A stretch of DNA of 46,378 nucleotides from a virus. Below the pieces are notes generated by a model that was not told where the DNA came from, did not search any database, and saw nothing but the letters and a program-made list of their open reading frames with translations. The stretch is taken from IMG/VR virus record IMGVR_UViG_3300044807_000119, positions 1-46,378 of that record. One strand, written 5' to 3'. Of this stretch, positions 31,295-37,752 are shown piece by piece (the stretch's first letter is position 1; each line of letters starts with the position of its first letter). Made by a program: the position numbers and the translations under genes.

Positions 31295-31796
31295 GTCTCG
31301 CCTCCCGTTCGCGCTGCCGCCTCTTTCGCTGTCTCGCACGGCCGCCTTTTCGGGCAATCGCCGTTTTCTGCTCACCGGTAAGCTGTTTCTTACGAGCCTC
31401 GACACCGGCCTGCGAAAAAGACCTCAAAACATGCGGTTTCGCGCGTTCGATGATTGCCTTGCTGACGCGGGATGGTTCGGCGCGGACGTGGCTCATCTGG
31501 CGCTGGCGATCTTCCCAATATTGCTCCATGATTTTCGCCTGGTCGAGATCGATCACGGCGACCCATTTCACAGCCAGCGTCCAGTTCAGCGCCGTGAAGG
31601 TAAGCGGGCCGAATTTCTTCGATCCCGTGGGCCCGATCAGTTTGTCGGTATGGCCCGAGATGAAATTGGCGAGCTCGTCGACATGGGCGTTGGACAGCCC
31701 GAGCCGTTCCTTGTGGGCGCGGAAGATCGCAATGACGTCGTCGCCGTTGCGGGCTTCACCGAGGATCAGGCCGGGCCCCGTGATGGGCGCGTTCAT
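31281..31796 (-). CDS. Hypothetical protein with XRE-like N-terminal part
   Basis: 171 aa. The region ERLGLSNAHVDELANFISGH then KLIGPTGSKKFGPLTF resembles a divergent Cro/CI-type helix-turn-helix seen in early proteins of rhizobial phages. The C-terminal third is highly basic (EQKTAIARKGGRARQRKRRQ). A DNA-binding role in early regulation or replication is inferred. Confidence 0.6.
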   Translation of the reverse strand: MNAPITGPGLILGEARNGDDVIAIFRAHKERLGLSNAHVDELANFISGHTDKLIGPTGSKKFGPLTFTALNWTLAVKWVAVIDLDQAKIMEQYWEDRQRQMSHVRAEPSRVSKAIIERAKPHVLRSFSQAGVEARKKQLTGEQKTAIARKGGRARQRKRRQREREARHAAV

Positions 31797-32566
31797 TCCG
31801 CCTCCTGGTATGCGTCTGCGGGCAGTTGCGCGGGCGGCGGGGGCGCGATCAGCTTGTCCGGCTCGTTGCCCAGCGCTGCGGCTTGCTCGAATGTCAGCAC
31901 CTTTGCGCCTTCAAGGTCGCCGGCCTTGATCATGCGATTGAGCCCCGACATCGCCGCCTGCCCGTCCTGCAGCTGCTTTGAGCAATCGACATATTCGCGA
32001 GCATCGAGGACGCGCTGAATCTGCCCGATGCGCGCTGCCATGCCGTAGGACTGTTCCAGCGCGATCTTGCGCAGCGTCCCGGGATCTGGCGCCCAGCCGT
32101 AATTATAGGGCTTGCCGCGCTCGTCGACACCGCACGCGTGCTTGAACCACAGCATGACTGCGGCCTCGACGGCCCAATGCGGGACGTCGTCCAGCACCGC
32201 AAGATAGATTTCGCTCCATGCGTCGGTGCCGAGCTCGGTCCGCTTCTCGCCGGGCAGCACCGTGAGTTTGGTGATCGAGGTGGCGACATTGACGTCCCAC
32301 CGGTCATCCGCGGCCGGCGTCTGCGCGAGGTAGGAACGCAAGCTGTTGACATGCGCCGTCATCTCCTCGCGGTGCGCCGGGCCCGGCATCATCGGCGCCG
32401 GCAGCACCAGCACCTCTTGAAAACCCTTCGTCGCCGGATTGATCTGCAGCTCGAGCTTCACGGCGGCGCTGGAGCGTGCGAGCCAGGCTGGCAACGACGG
32501 CAGCGTCGCGGGTCTGCGGCGGTCCGGCGGCTTGATGGGCTCGATGAGGGCCAGGTCCGTTGCCAT
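31793..32566 (-). CDS. Probable replication accessory protein (P-like position)
   Basis: 257 aa. The middle has VNVATSITKLTVLPGEKRTE and AVLDDVPHWAVEAAVMLWFK, then WAPDPGTLRKIAL. This pattern occurs in rhizobial phage proteins located directly after an O-like protein, where helicase loaders usually lie. The C terminus ends in a Pro-rich stretch. It overlaps the upstream O-like frame by 263 bases and the next gene by four. The loader role is inferred from gene order only. Confidence 0.55.
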   Translation of the reverse strand: MATDLALIEPIKPPDRRRPATLPSLPAWLARSSAAVKLELQINPATKGFQEVLVLPAPMMPGPAHREEMTAHVNSLRSYLAQTPAADDRWDVNVATSITKLTVLPGEKRTELGTDAWSEIYLAVLDDVPHWAVEAAVMLWFKHACGVDERGKPYNYGWAPDPGTLRKIALEQSYGMAARIGQIQRVLDAREYVDCSKQLQDGQAAMSGLNRMIKAGDLEGAKVLTFEQAAALGNEPDKLIAPPPPAQLPADAYQEAE

Positions 32567-33086
32567 TGCTCGCTCCGTAATCGATCGCTCGCGTAATCCA
32601 GTTGCGGAATGCGGCGTTCCAGTCCTTCGAAACGCGACCTTTGTCGGCCGCGTGGTTTTTGAATTTGATCAGTTCGGTCTCGCAACGAGGTTGTCCGATG
32701 CGCTCGACAGCGGCTTGCCAAGCAGGCTCGTCAGGTCGCCAGCCGTCCGGCAACTGTGACGCTCGGCTGCTCTCTCTCTTTTTCTTGTTTTCTGAATCCT
32801 TGTTTTCTTTCTTAGAGAGAGAGGCAGCGTTACTTTGAGACGTTTTGTTACGTTCCGAGACGCCTTGAGATGCCTGCTCAACACCCTGAGCACCCGTCTC
32901 ACCCGTAACGCTTTGAGACGTTTTGTTACGTTCGCGCCACGCTGCCTGACGCTTGGCCCCGGGCGATCTTGTGTCCACTGGAACCGACGCGACGCCAGCG
33001 GCATAGATTGCGGCCGCGATCTCGCCAGCTTCACCGGCGGGCATCCCAGCGGCGACCATCCGATCAATGAGGCGGGCGAGGCTCAC
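32304..33086 (-). CDS. Probable replication initiation protein (O-like)
   Basis: 260 aa. The N-terminal 45 residues are helical (LARLIDRMVAAGMPAGEAGE). A polar Ser/Lys/Asn-rich linker follows (SKKENKDSENKKKRESSRAS), with two near-identical RNKTSQS repeats. Then comes the conserved C-terminal signature of phage replication proteins: LPDGWRPDEPAWQAAVERIG, then FKNHAADKGRVSKDWNAAFR and NWITRA. The last 87 residues overlap the next gene in another frame and are Arg/Ala/Gly-rich, so they are probably a read-on without function. Likely binds the origin. Confidence 0.65.
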   Translation of the reverse strand: MSLARLIDRMVAAGMPAGEAGEIAAAIYAAGVASVPVDTRSPGAKRQAAWRERNKTSQSVTGETGAQGVEQASQGVSERNKTSQSNAASLSKKENKDSENKKKRESSRASQLPDGWRPDEPAWQAAVERIGQPRCETELIKFKNHAADKGRVSKDWNAAFRNWITRAIDYGASNGNGPGPHRAHQAAGPPQTRDAAVVASLARTLQRRREARAADQSGDEGFSRGAGAAGADDAGPGAPRGDDGACQQLAFLPRADAGRG

Positions 33087-33499
33087 TGCTGGTCCTTCTC
33101 ACGAAGGATTCGCCGCAACTCCGGGCTCGCCAGATCACGCCGGCTTGGCGCCCGCTCGGGGTCCATGCGCGACGCGACGGAGCCAGCCGGCCCGTATGCG
33201 ATCATGAAATTCGCTTCGTCGTGCACGCGGTCGATTGCGGCATTGAGTTGGTCAAACAGATCGTCGCGCAGAAGCATGGAATAGTTGCGCGGCCGGCGCT
33301 GCTCGATCTCATCCAGGATATCGAGCCACGTCATGGCGGGCAGCGTGAACGTTACCGTCAGTTCGCCGCGGCCAAGCCCAGCCATGAGCTTTTCGCGCAT
33401 ATCGGCGAACGTCAGGAGGTGCCGTTTTTCAGCCTCAAGCGCCCGCTGCTCGCGCTCTGCGTATTCCGCTGGCGTGTATGGGACGACAGGCTCGCTCAT
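33083..33499 (-). CDS. Hypothetical early protein, 138 aa
   Basis: Helical and charged (AEYAEREQRALEAEKRHLLT), with a central LPAMTWLDILDEIEQRRPRN and LLRDDLFDQLNAAIDRVHDE. Ends RRILREKDQQ. Overlaps both neighbours by four bases within the leftward early operon. No family recognised. Confidence 0.6.
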   Translation of the reverse strand: MSEPVVPYTPAEYAEREQRALEAEKRHLLTFADMREKLMAGLGRGELTVTFTLPAMTWLDILDEIEQRRPRNYSMLLRDDLFDQLNAAIDRVHDEANFMIAYGPAGSVASRMDPERAPSRRDLASPELRRILREKDQQ

Positions 33500-33726
33500 C
33501 CCGCCCTCGCCATTTCCCGCACCACATCCCCGGCCAACTGCTCGGCATCCGGGTCTACCGGCGGTTTTCCGAGCTCGCGACGTTCCACAAACCGGCCCGA
33601 CTGTGGCTGCAGCGCGAATGCTTTCCGCAATTCCGCGTCGTCCGTTTCACGTGGAACATGCCGCGTCAGCACGGCCTGCAGCTCGACTCGGCGGCATTCG
33701 GGGCAATTGCATCGTGGGCAGGTCAT
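33496..33726 (-). CDS. Small zinc-ribbon-like protein
   Basis: 76 aa from the ATG at 33726. Begins MTCPRCNCPECRRVELQ, four cysteines in a CxxCxCxxC pattern likely to bind one metal ion. The rest is helical and charged (AELRKAFALQPQSGRFVERR). Overlaps the ribbon-helix-helix gene upstream. Could be a transcription or replication cofactor; not identified. Confidence 0.55.
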   Translation of the reverse strand: MTCPRCNCPECRRVELQAVLTRHVPRETDDAELRKAFALQPQSGRFVERRELGKPPVDPDAEQLAGDVVREMARAG

Positions 33727-34016
33727 GCTGCGAGCCTTTCCCGGCGCCACATGTCGATGATGCTGACCACCGTGGATTCCGACAGCCGGACGATCTTGGC
33801 AATCGCCGCGCTATCCTTCCGCGCGCCGTGCAGCACGATTGTCGCCGCAACCTGGTCGTCGAGCTCGGGGTCGGGCTGCACGCCGCAGCGCGAGGCATAC
33901 GCGGCCTCGAACAGTGCCTTGGCATAGGCGGTCGCCTTGTAGCCGTGTTTGTCGGCCTGCTTTTCGAGGGTGGCATACACGCGGTCGTCGACGCTGAAAT
34001 TGATCTGGCGGGTCAT
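33723..34016 (-). CDS. Two-domain DNA-binding protein (ribbon-helix-helix plus HTH)
   Basis: 97 aa from the ATG at 34016, which overlaps the methyltransferase stop. Residues 1-40 read TRQINFSVDDRVYATLEKQA then YKATAYAKALFEAAY, an Arc/MetJ-type ribbon-helix-helix. Residues 60-95 (DSAAIAKIVRLSESTVVSII, DMWRRERLAA) look like a helix-turn-helix. Two DNA-binding elements in so short a protein are unusual. Probably a repressor of early genes; target unknown. Confidence 0.7.
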   Translation of the reverse strand: MTRQINFSVDDRVYATLEKQADKHGYKATAYAKALFEAAYASRCGVQPDPELDDQVAATIVLHGARKDSAAIAKIVRLSESTVVSIIDMWRRERLAA

Positions 34017-34606
34017 GCATCCCTCCGTAACCACCGGACCTCAGGCGAGCCGTCGTAGCCGCGCAGCCACACGAACCACGCATAGTCCGTGGTGCCGTTG
34101 CCGGGCTTGTCACCGGCCGCCAGAACGTGCCCGGGAGGCATCGAGGGGCGCGGGGTGATGAAATAGACGCGGCGCAACGGCGTGGCTGCCAGCATCCGCG
34201 AGCGCTTATCGCCCTGCACCCAATTGGCGGGCAGCAGCAGCGCCACCTTGCGATGCGAGTTTTTCAGCGCGCGGGCCAGGAAAGCTTCGGCCAAGGCGAA
34301 CGGCGGGTTGCACACGAAATTGTCGTGGCAAGATCCCGACGTCAGAAAATCGCCCATGCTGTAAAGTGGGAATCCACGATCCACGGTGTCAAAGGCGATG
34401 GTGTCGAGACCAACCGCGGCCGCGCTCCGGATTATGTTGCCACCGCCCGCCGCCGGGTCACAGATCGTGCCCTCGAACTTTTCTTCCTCGAACAGGCGCC
34501 GCGAGCACCATTCCGGCTCGACGTACCAATCATCGGCTTCCCGGGCCCACAGGTTGCTCTCTCGCTTGCGCAGCGGACCGCGCAGGGGTGCGGTTGCTCC
34601 GGTCAT
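34013..34606 (-). CDS. DNA methyltransferase (adenine- or N4-cytosine type)
   Basis: 197 aa. SAM-binding motif TICDPAAGGGNIIRSA (about residues 45-60) and catalytic motif VCNPPFALAEAF (NPPF, about 99-110) define an amino-methyltransferase. A later YFITPRPSMPPGH segment and a C-terminal DYAWFVWLRG strand match phage enzymes of this class. No partner nuclease is adjacent, so it is an orphan enzyme, probably for protection from restriction or for regulation. The start overlaps the rusA stop. Confidence 0.82.
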   Translation of the reverse strand: MTGATAPLRGPLRKRESNLWAREADDWYVEPEWCSRRLFEEEKFEGTICDPAAGGGNIIRSAAAVGLDTIAFDTVDRGFPLYSMGDFLTSGSCHDNFVCNPPFALAEAFLARALKNSHRKVALLLPANWVQGDKRSRMLAATPLRRVYFITPRPSMPPGHVLAAGDKPGNGTTDYAWFVWLRGYDGSPEVRWLRRDA

Positions 34607-35007
34607 CCGCACGGCCTCACAGTCACGCGGCAGCCGTACGGCGCCCTGCCCCACTCGACGACGATGCGGCGCATGTGCTTTGGGGAATCGTCCTCGATCA
34701 GCTCAATGCGCCTGAGATAGTCGATCAGCGCCTTGAGCCCGTTGTCGAGGTCGATCCGGGTCTGATGCTCGTCCAGCGCGACGATCAGTTCAAACCGCGG
34801 AATCTTGATCAGCTTGAGCGGGCTGATCGTCCGGCCCTTCGCCGCCAGCACATACGCATCCGCCACATTCGACCACGCCTTCATGGTCCGCACCGCCGCC
34901 CAATCGACGCGGCGCGTGCGGTTGACCGACGGCGGCACCGGGAGATCGAGAACGATATCCGGCGCCACCGCGAACGGCGGATCGCTGTATGACGGCTGCG
35001 CGTCCAT
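34603..35007 (-). CDS. rusA: RusA-family Holliday junction resolvase
   Basis: 134 aa, ATG at 35007 in a TGATG overlap. The RusA pattern is clear: DLPVPPSVNRTRRV at the start, then FELIVALDEHQTRIDLDNGL with the catalytic acidic residues and the DxDN motif, followed by IELIEDDSPKHMRRIVVEWG. It cuts four-way DNA junctions made during phage recombination and replication, clearing branches before packaging. Works logically with the YqaJ/RecT pair on the other arm. Confidence 0.9.
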   Translation of the reverse strand: MDAQPSYSDPPFAVAPDIVLDLPVPPSVNRTRRVDWAAVRTMKAWSNVADAYVLAAKGRTISPLKLIKIPRFELIVALDEHQTRIDLDNGLKALIDYLRRIELIEDDSPKHMRRIVVEWGRAPYGCRVTVRPCG

Positions 35008-35519
35008 CACGCAGCCTTGGCGGTTTCAGCCTCGGGCGCGTCGACCGGCCGCTTCTTCTTGAACGCGGCCATCAGGATGCTCTGCCCATCGTGCCAGCCG
35101 TTGATCCAAAGCTGCTGCGCGTCGTGCGCCAGGTTCTTCGGCGGCTCACACACGGCACCGGACATGCCGGCGGTCTTGCCTTCCTCGAAATGGTCGACCT
35201 GCACGGCCTCGAATAGCTGCGGCTGCGATCCGACCTTGAGACCTGCCCATCGTGCCAGCCGTTGAAACCGCTCGACCGTCGTTTTCATCTTCTTCGGATT
35301 GTCGGCAAGGATCATGTCCTTGATGTCGGCCACCGCGCCCTTGCCGAGGTCGGATTTGGCAAGATCGGCAATCGCAGTGCGATCGGCCTTCGCCTTCTCG
35401 ACCAGCGCATCCGCCGCGGCATAGTTCGTCTTGTGGTGCAGCGTCAGTGCGCGCTTTTCCTCGTCGGTCAGCGTCGAATTTTGGCCCGTGGTCGGTAATC
35501 CATCCTTCTTCTTCGGCAT
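35007..35519 (-). CDS. Early protein with ribosome modulation factor-like C-terminal part
   Basis: 170 aa from the ATG at 35519 with GGAG upstream; an ATG at 35531 is possible. The N-terminal two thirds are helical, Ala/Lys/Asp-rich (YAAADALVEKAKADRTAIAD, then ILADNPKKMKTTVERFQRLA). The segment HFEEGKTAGMSGAVCEPPKN then LWINGWHDGQ resembles ribosome modulation factor, which keeps ribosomes inactive, including its W..GW..G ending. First gene of the main early operon. Role inferred; the similarity is short. Confidence 0.55.
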   Translation of the reverse strand: MPKKKDGLPTTGQNSTLTDEEKRALTLHHKTNYAAADALVEKAKADRTAIADLAKSDLGKGAVADIKDMILADNPKKMKTTVERFQRLARWAGLKVGSQPQLFEAVQVDHFEEGKTAGMSGAVCEPPKNLAHDAQQLWINGWHDGQSILMAAFKKKRPVDAPEAETAKAA

Positions 35520-35584
35520 CGAAGTCTCCATGAAAACGGAAAAACCGGCTCCGGGGATCGGAGTCGGCACACGCACGACGCAAC

Positions 35585-35625
35585 TGTGGAAAACTCGGAC
35601 AACGGGGATGACGACCTGTGGAAAA
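35585..35625. promoter_or_regulatory. Pair of DnaA-box-like repeats, possible origin
   Basis: TGTGGAAAA occurs at 35585-35593 and 35617-35625, the complement of TTTTCCACA, which fits the relaxed DnaA box TTWTNCACA. The two boxes have the same orientation and are 32 bases apart, about three helical turns. They sit just upstream of the early replication operon. No AT-rich unwinding element is obvious, so this may instead be a regulatory site. Confidence 0.45.
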
Positions 35626-35712
35626 CCGATTTGGCTTTCCGTCGCCTTGACGCTCTCGCTACACTGCTACAGTGCGAGAAATGCCCGTTAATCCTACACA
35701 ACTGACACGCCG

Positions 35713-35735
35713 AACCTCCTCGCAATGAGGAGGTT
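35713..35735. terminator. Perfect 9-bp hairpin between small gene and early operon
   Basis: AACCTCCTC (35713-35721), loop GCAAT, GAGGAGGTT (35727-35735). It lies 31 bases past the stop of the 44-aa minus-strand gene and upstream of the early operon. No U-run follows on the minus strand; on the plus strand it is followed by a moderately T-rich stretch. Weak terminator or RNA structural element. Confidence 0.5.
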
Positions 35736-35766
35736 GGCTTTACGCTTTACGCCACGCTTACGAAAA

Positions 35767-35901
35767 TCACTTCGATGCCTTGATGGCCTCCAGCACGATC
35801 AACTGAATTCGTGCGGTTCGCTGCGGCCCGGGGAGAAATAATCGGACTTCGTTTTCGATTTTCCGCGCGGCATCGAGCGCGATTTGATCGCGGTCGCTCA
35901 C
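35767..35901 (-). CDS. Hypothetical protein, 44 aa
   Basis: GTG start at 35901 directly after a G-rich ribosome-binding stretch. Reads SDRDQIALDAARKIENEVRL then FLPGPQRTARIQLIVLEAIK, two amphipathic helices around a Pro/Gly turn. Just downstream of the phage tRNA on the same strand. No family recognised, but the coding pattern is convincing for its size. Confidence 0.5.
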   Translation of the reverse strand: MSDRDQIALDAARKIENEVRLFLPGPQRTARIQLIVLEAIKASK

Positions 35902-35935
35902 CCCTCACCCCCGCTGCATGTGCCGCCTGAGAATT

Positions 35936-36013
35936 TGGTTGCAGGGGTCGGATTCGAACCGACGACCTCATGGTTATGAGCCACGTGAGCTACCGGGCTG
36001 CTCCACCCCTGCG
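35936..36013 (-). tRNA. tRNA with CAU anticodon and initiator (fMet)-type features
   Basis: Minus-strand cloverleaf with encoded CCA (35938-35936), T arm GTCGG-TTCGAAT-CCGAC, anticodon loop CTCATAA (CAU at 35978-35976) and D arm GAGC/GCTC. Initiator marks are the A11-U24 pair in the D stem, the C1/A72 mismatch if the 5' end is at 36013, and G-C pairs next to the anticodon loop. Two of the usual three G-C pairs are kept; the third is U-A. There is one extra G between acceptor and D stems compared with standard fMet tRNA, so the mature 5' end may be 36012 or 36013. Confidence 0.85.
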
Positions 36014-36019
36014 AAAACT

Positions 36020-36274
36020 TCATCGTTTCGTAATCTCGACCACGATTGCAGCGATGACGACGCCGGGCGCCGGATATTCACCGCGCAACCAGCGCTTGGC
36101 CGTGCGCACGTCGCTGTCGGCGATCTTCGCGATGCTCTTGGCCGCGTTCTTGCGCCAGACGGCCCTTGCGACCGCGCCGAAAACGCATGAAGGGACAATT
36201 TTGTCACCCGGGTGGCATGGCTGCCCCTGAATTTTGATGGCCCCTGCCACCTCCGCGCGCATAGTGCCGTGCAT
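36020..36274 (-). CDS. Small helix-turn-helix protein downstream of cro
   Basis: 84 aa from the ATG at 36274; an ATG at 36262 is possible. The second half, RKNAAKSIAKIADSDVRTAK then RWLRGEYPAPG, is a helix-turn-helix of a type often found in early regions of rhizobial phages. The C terminus is hydrophobic (VVIAAIVVEITKR). Six bases upstream of the tRNA gene, on the same strand. Possible early regulator. Confidence 0.6.
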   Translation of the reverse strand: MHGTMRAEVAGAIKIQGQPCHPGDKIVPSCVFGAVARAVWRKNAAKSIAKIADSDVRTAKRWLRGEYPAPGVVIAAIVVEITKR

Positions 36275-36415
36275 GCCACACTCCCGTTACACAACTTGGG
36301 ATCGAAATACTGAAATGAAGCCGGTTGCAGGATGGCCGACATACCGAAAGGAACGCGAGAACTGCCTGCAATTAACCGATAAGTTGAGTGAACAAGAATC
36401 TTCGTGCGAGCGGCA

Positions 36416-36452
36416 TCCCGACACCGCTGTTCAAAAAATAGTTGTGTCGGGA
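36416..36452. repeat. Perfect 9-bp inverted repeat with 19-base spacer
   Basis: TCCCGACAC (36416-36424) and GTGTCGGGA (36444-36452), with an AT-rich spacer holding CAAAAAATAG. It lies in the 230-base divergent gap between the helix-turn-helix gene (minus) and the gene at 36505 (plus), so it may be an operator or a leader hairpin for one of them. It does not match the ACCC-N6-GGGT operators. Confidence 0.5.
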
Positions 36453-36504
36453 ACCGGAGCGATATGCTTGGCTGACCCTCTGCCGGTTGCATGGAGTGCG
36501 TCCA

Positions 36505-36771
36505 ATGACGGACGAATTGATCAAGCCGCTGATGGCCGATGTTTTCGGCATTCCGGAATTTTTCGTTACAGATGTGGGGCTGGTCGAGAGCGCCGGCGGC
36601 GGCAATGTCCGCGTAATCCGGTGCATCCGCAGGGGCAGCGTGCTCTTCCCCGTCTTCAGTCTCGTTACGCCGATGGTCAGCATGATCCTTCATGCGCAGA
36701 TGGTACGGGAGGCCGCGCAAGTTCTTTTCACCAAGGAGGCTTCCGAGGTAAGGGGTGTTCCCCGTCATTGA
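36505..36771 (+). CDS. Hypothetical protein in the immunity region
   Basis: 88 aa from the ATG at 36505 with GGAG upstream. Begins MTDELIKPLMADVFGIPEFF, then VTDVGLVESAGGGNVRVIRC and a hydrophobic stretch (VLFPVFSLVTPMVSMIL). Similar small proteins occur in immunity regions of rhizobial prophages. Its 3' end overlaps the cro gene end by seven bases, tail to tail, so it may be antagonised by cro transcription. Function unknown. Confidence 0.6.
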   Translation: MTDELIKPLMADVFGIPEFFVTDVGLVESAGGGNVRVIRCIRRGSVLFPVFSLVTPMVSMILHAQMVREAAQVLFTKEASEVRGVPRH

Positions 36772-37022
36772 ACTACCTCGCGTTCGGCGGCCGGCTCGTC
36801 GATCGGCTGGGTCGCCGGCGAGGGCCAGGGCAGATCGGGGCGAATGTCTTGCGCCGGAATGCCGGTCGCGTCTGCGATCAGCAGCGCGTACTCAGCGGAA
36901 ACGGGAATTTCGCGGTTGAGCATCTTGCTTACCGTCTGTTGACGGCAGCGCAGCTTCTCGGCCAAGGCTGGCTGGGAACCGCAGATTTCGATGGCCCTTG
37001 CGACCTGGGGGTGCTGATCCAT
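36765..37022 (-). CDS. cro: Cro-like repressor (YdaS/Cro helix-turn-helix)
   Basis: 85 aa. The first 60 residues form a short Cro-type helix-turn-helix: QVARAIEICGSQPALAEKLR, then CRQQTVSKMLNREIPVSAEY and ALLIADATGI. A Pro/Glu-rich tail follows. AAGGAGG lies five bases upstream of the ATG. It diverges from the CI-like gene across three ACCC-N6-GGGT sites, the standard layout of a lysis-lysogeny switch. It should act early after induction to shut off repressor synthesis. Confidence 0.82.
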   Translation of the reverse strand: MDQHPQVARAIEICGSQPALAEKLRCRQQTVSKMLNREIPVSAEYALLIADATGIPAQDIRPDLPWPSPATQPIDEPAAEREVVQ

Positions 37023-37029
37023 GAAATCC

Positions 37030-37058
37030 TCCTTAAACCCGCTAAAGGGTTAAGTCAA
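37030..37058 (-). promoter_or_regulatory. Putative PL promoter for cro and leftward early genes
   Basis: TTGACT (37058-37053), 17-base spacer, TAAGGA (37035-37030). An operator-like site lies inside the spacer, so repressor binding would block it. The -10 is weak and overlaps the AAGGAGG ribosome-binding site of cro. The true start may therefore be further upstream, or the message almost leaderless. Confidence 0.45.
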
Positions 37059-37098
37059 CACCCCGCAAAGGGTTGTGCAACTCTACCCGTGGCCGGGT
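37037..37098. promoter_or_regulatory. Three repressor operators ACCC-N6-GGGT between cro and cI
   Basis: Sites at 37037-37050 (ACCCGCTAAAGGGT), 37060-37073 (ACCCCGCAAAGGGT) and 37085-37098 (ACCCGTGGCCGGGT). Their starts are 23 and 25 bases apart. The first two cover the leftward promoter; the third ends three bases before the first cI start codon and could allow repressor self-control. The same 14-mer pattern recurs twice at 38164-38201. Confidence 0.75.
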
Positions 37099-37101
37099 AA
37101 C

Positions 37102-37752
37102 ATGACCGGCATGGGAACGATCGGCGAAAATGTCAGGCGGCTGCGCGAGGCGGCGGGGATGTCGCAAGACGATCTGGCCCTCGCGGCTAAAACCACGCAA
37201 TCGACCGTTGACCGGATCGAGCGCGAGGAAGTGGCAAATTCCCGCTTCCTGCCGCGCATAGCCGGCGTGCTGCGCGTTCCGCTGTCCGATCTAGACGAAA
37301 CCTACGCCGCCGGCGGGGACGCTGTACGGCCTTCCCTGCCCGCCGTGACACAGATCGGCGCAGAGCGGGATTTCCCGGTCTACACAGCCGCGGAAGGTGG
37401 CCCGGGCGAAATTATCCGTTCCGTAGATCCCGTGGATTGGTGGCCGCGCCCGATCGAGGTCCTGAGGGTCAAGGGCGCCTACGGCATGTATGTGGTCGGC
37501 GAATCAATGGTTCCCGAGTTCGAGCCTGGGCAGGTCGCCGTCATCAACCCGAACCTGCCATATGTCGCAGGCAAGCCCTACATCTTCTATGCCGAGAAGG
37601 CGGGCGAACCGCGCGCCACGGTAAAGCGGCTGCGACGCGCGACGTCGGATACATGGCACGTCACCCAGCACAACCCCAAGCACGATTTCACGCTTTCACG
37701 GGGGCTTTGGACAATCGCGCACCGGGTCGTCGGCCGGCAAGACCCGTCGTGA
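37102..37752 (+). CDS. CI-like repressor with S24 (LexA-type) peptidase domain
   Basis: 216 aa from the ATG at 37102; an ATG at 37111 gives 213. The N-terminal helix-turn-helix reads IGENVRRLREAAGMSQDDLA then KTTQSTVDRIEREEV. The C-terminal peptidase fold has GMYVVGESMVPEFEPGQVAV with the nucleophile Ser (about 134) and ATVKRLRR with the Lys base (about 175). Such repressors hold the prophage silent and cleave themselves after RecA activation. The usual Ala-Gly cleavage site is not obvious; AAEGGPGE is a candidate region. The stop overlaps the next gene. Confidence 0.88.
   Translation: MTGMGTIGENVRRLREAAGMSQDDLALAAKTTQSTVDRIEREEVANSRFLPRIAGVLRVPLSDLDETYAAGGDAVRPSLPAVTQIGAERDFPVYTAAEGGPGEIIRSVDPVDWWPRPIEVLRVKGAYGMYVVGESMVPEFEPGQVAVINPNLPYVAGKPYIFYAEKAGEPRATVKRLRRATSDTWHVTQHNPKHDFTLSRGLWTIAHRVVGRQDPS

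Noticed and set aside
35747-35971. 74-codon minus-strand frame running through the tRNA 3' end
   Set aside because: It overlaps the tRNA and is Arg/Ala/Ser-rich; the 44-codon frame in the same place has a better ribosome-binding site and protein-like sequence.
35936-36013. tRNA gene as the integration site
   Set aside because: It lies deep inside the prophage with a complete CCA end, and the host junction is in comEC at the left edge.
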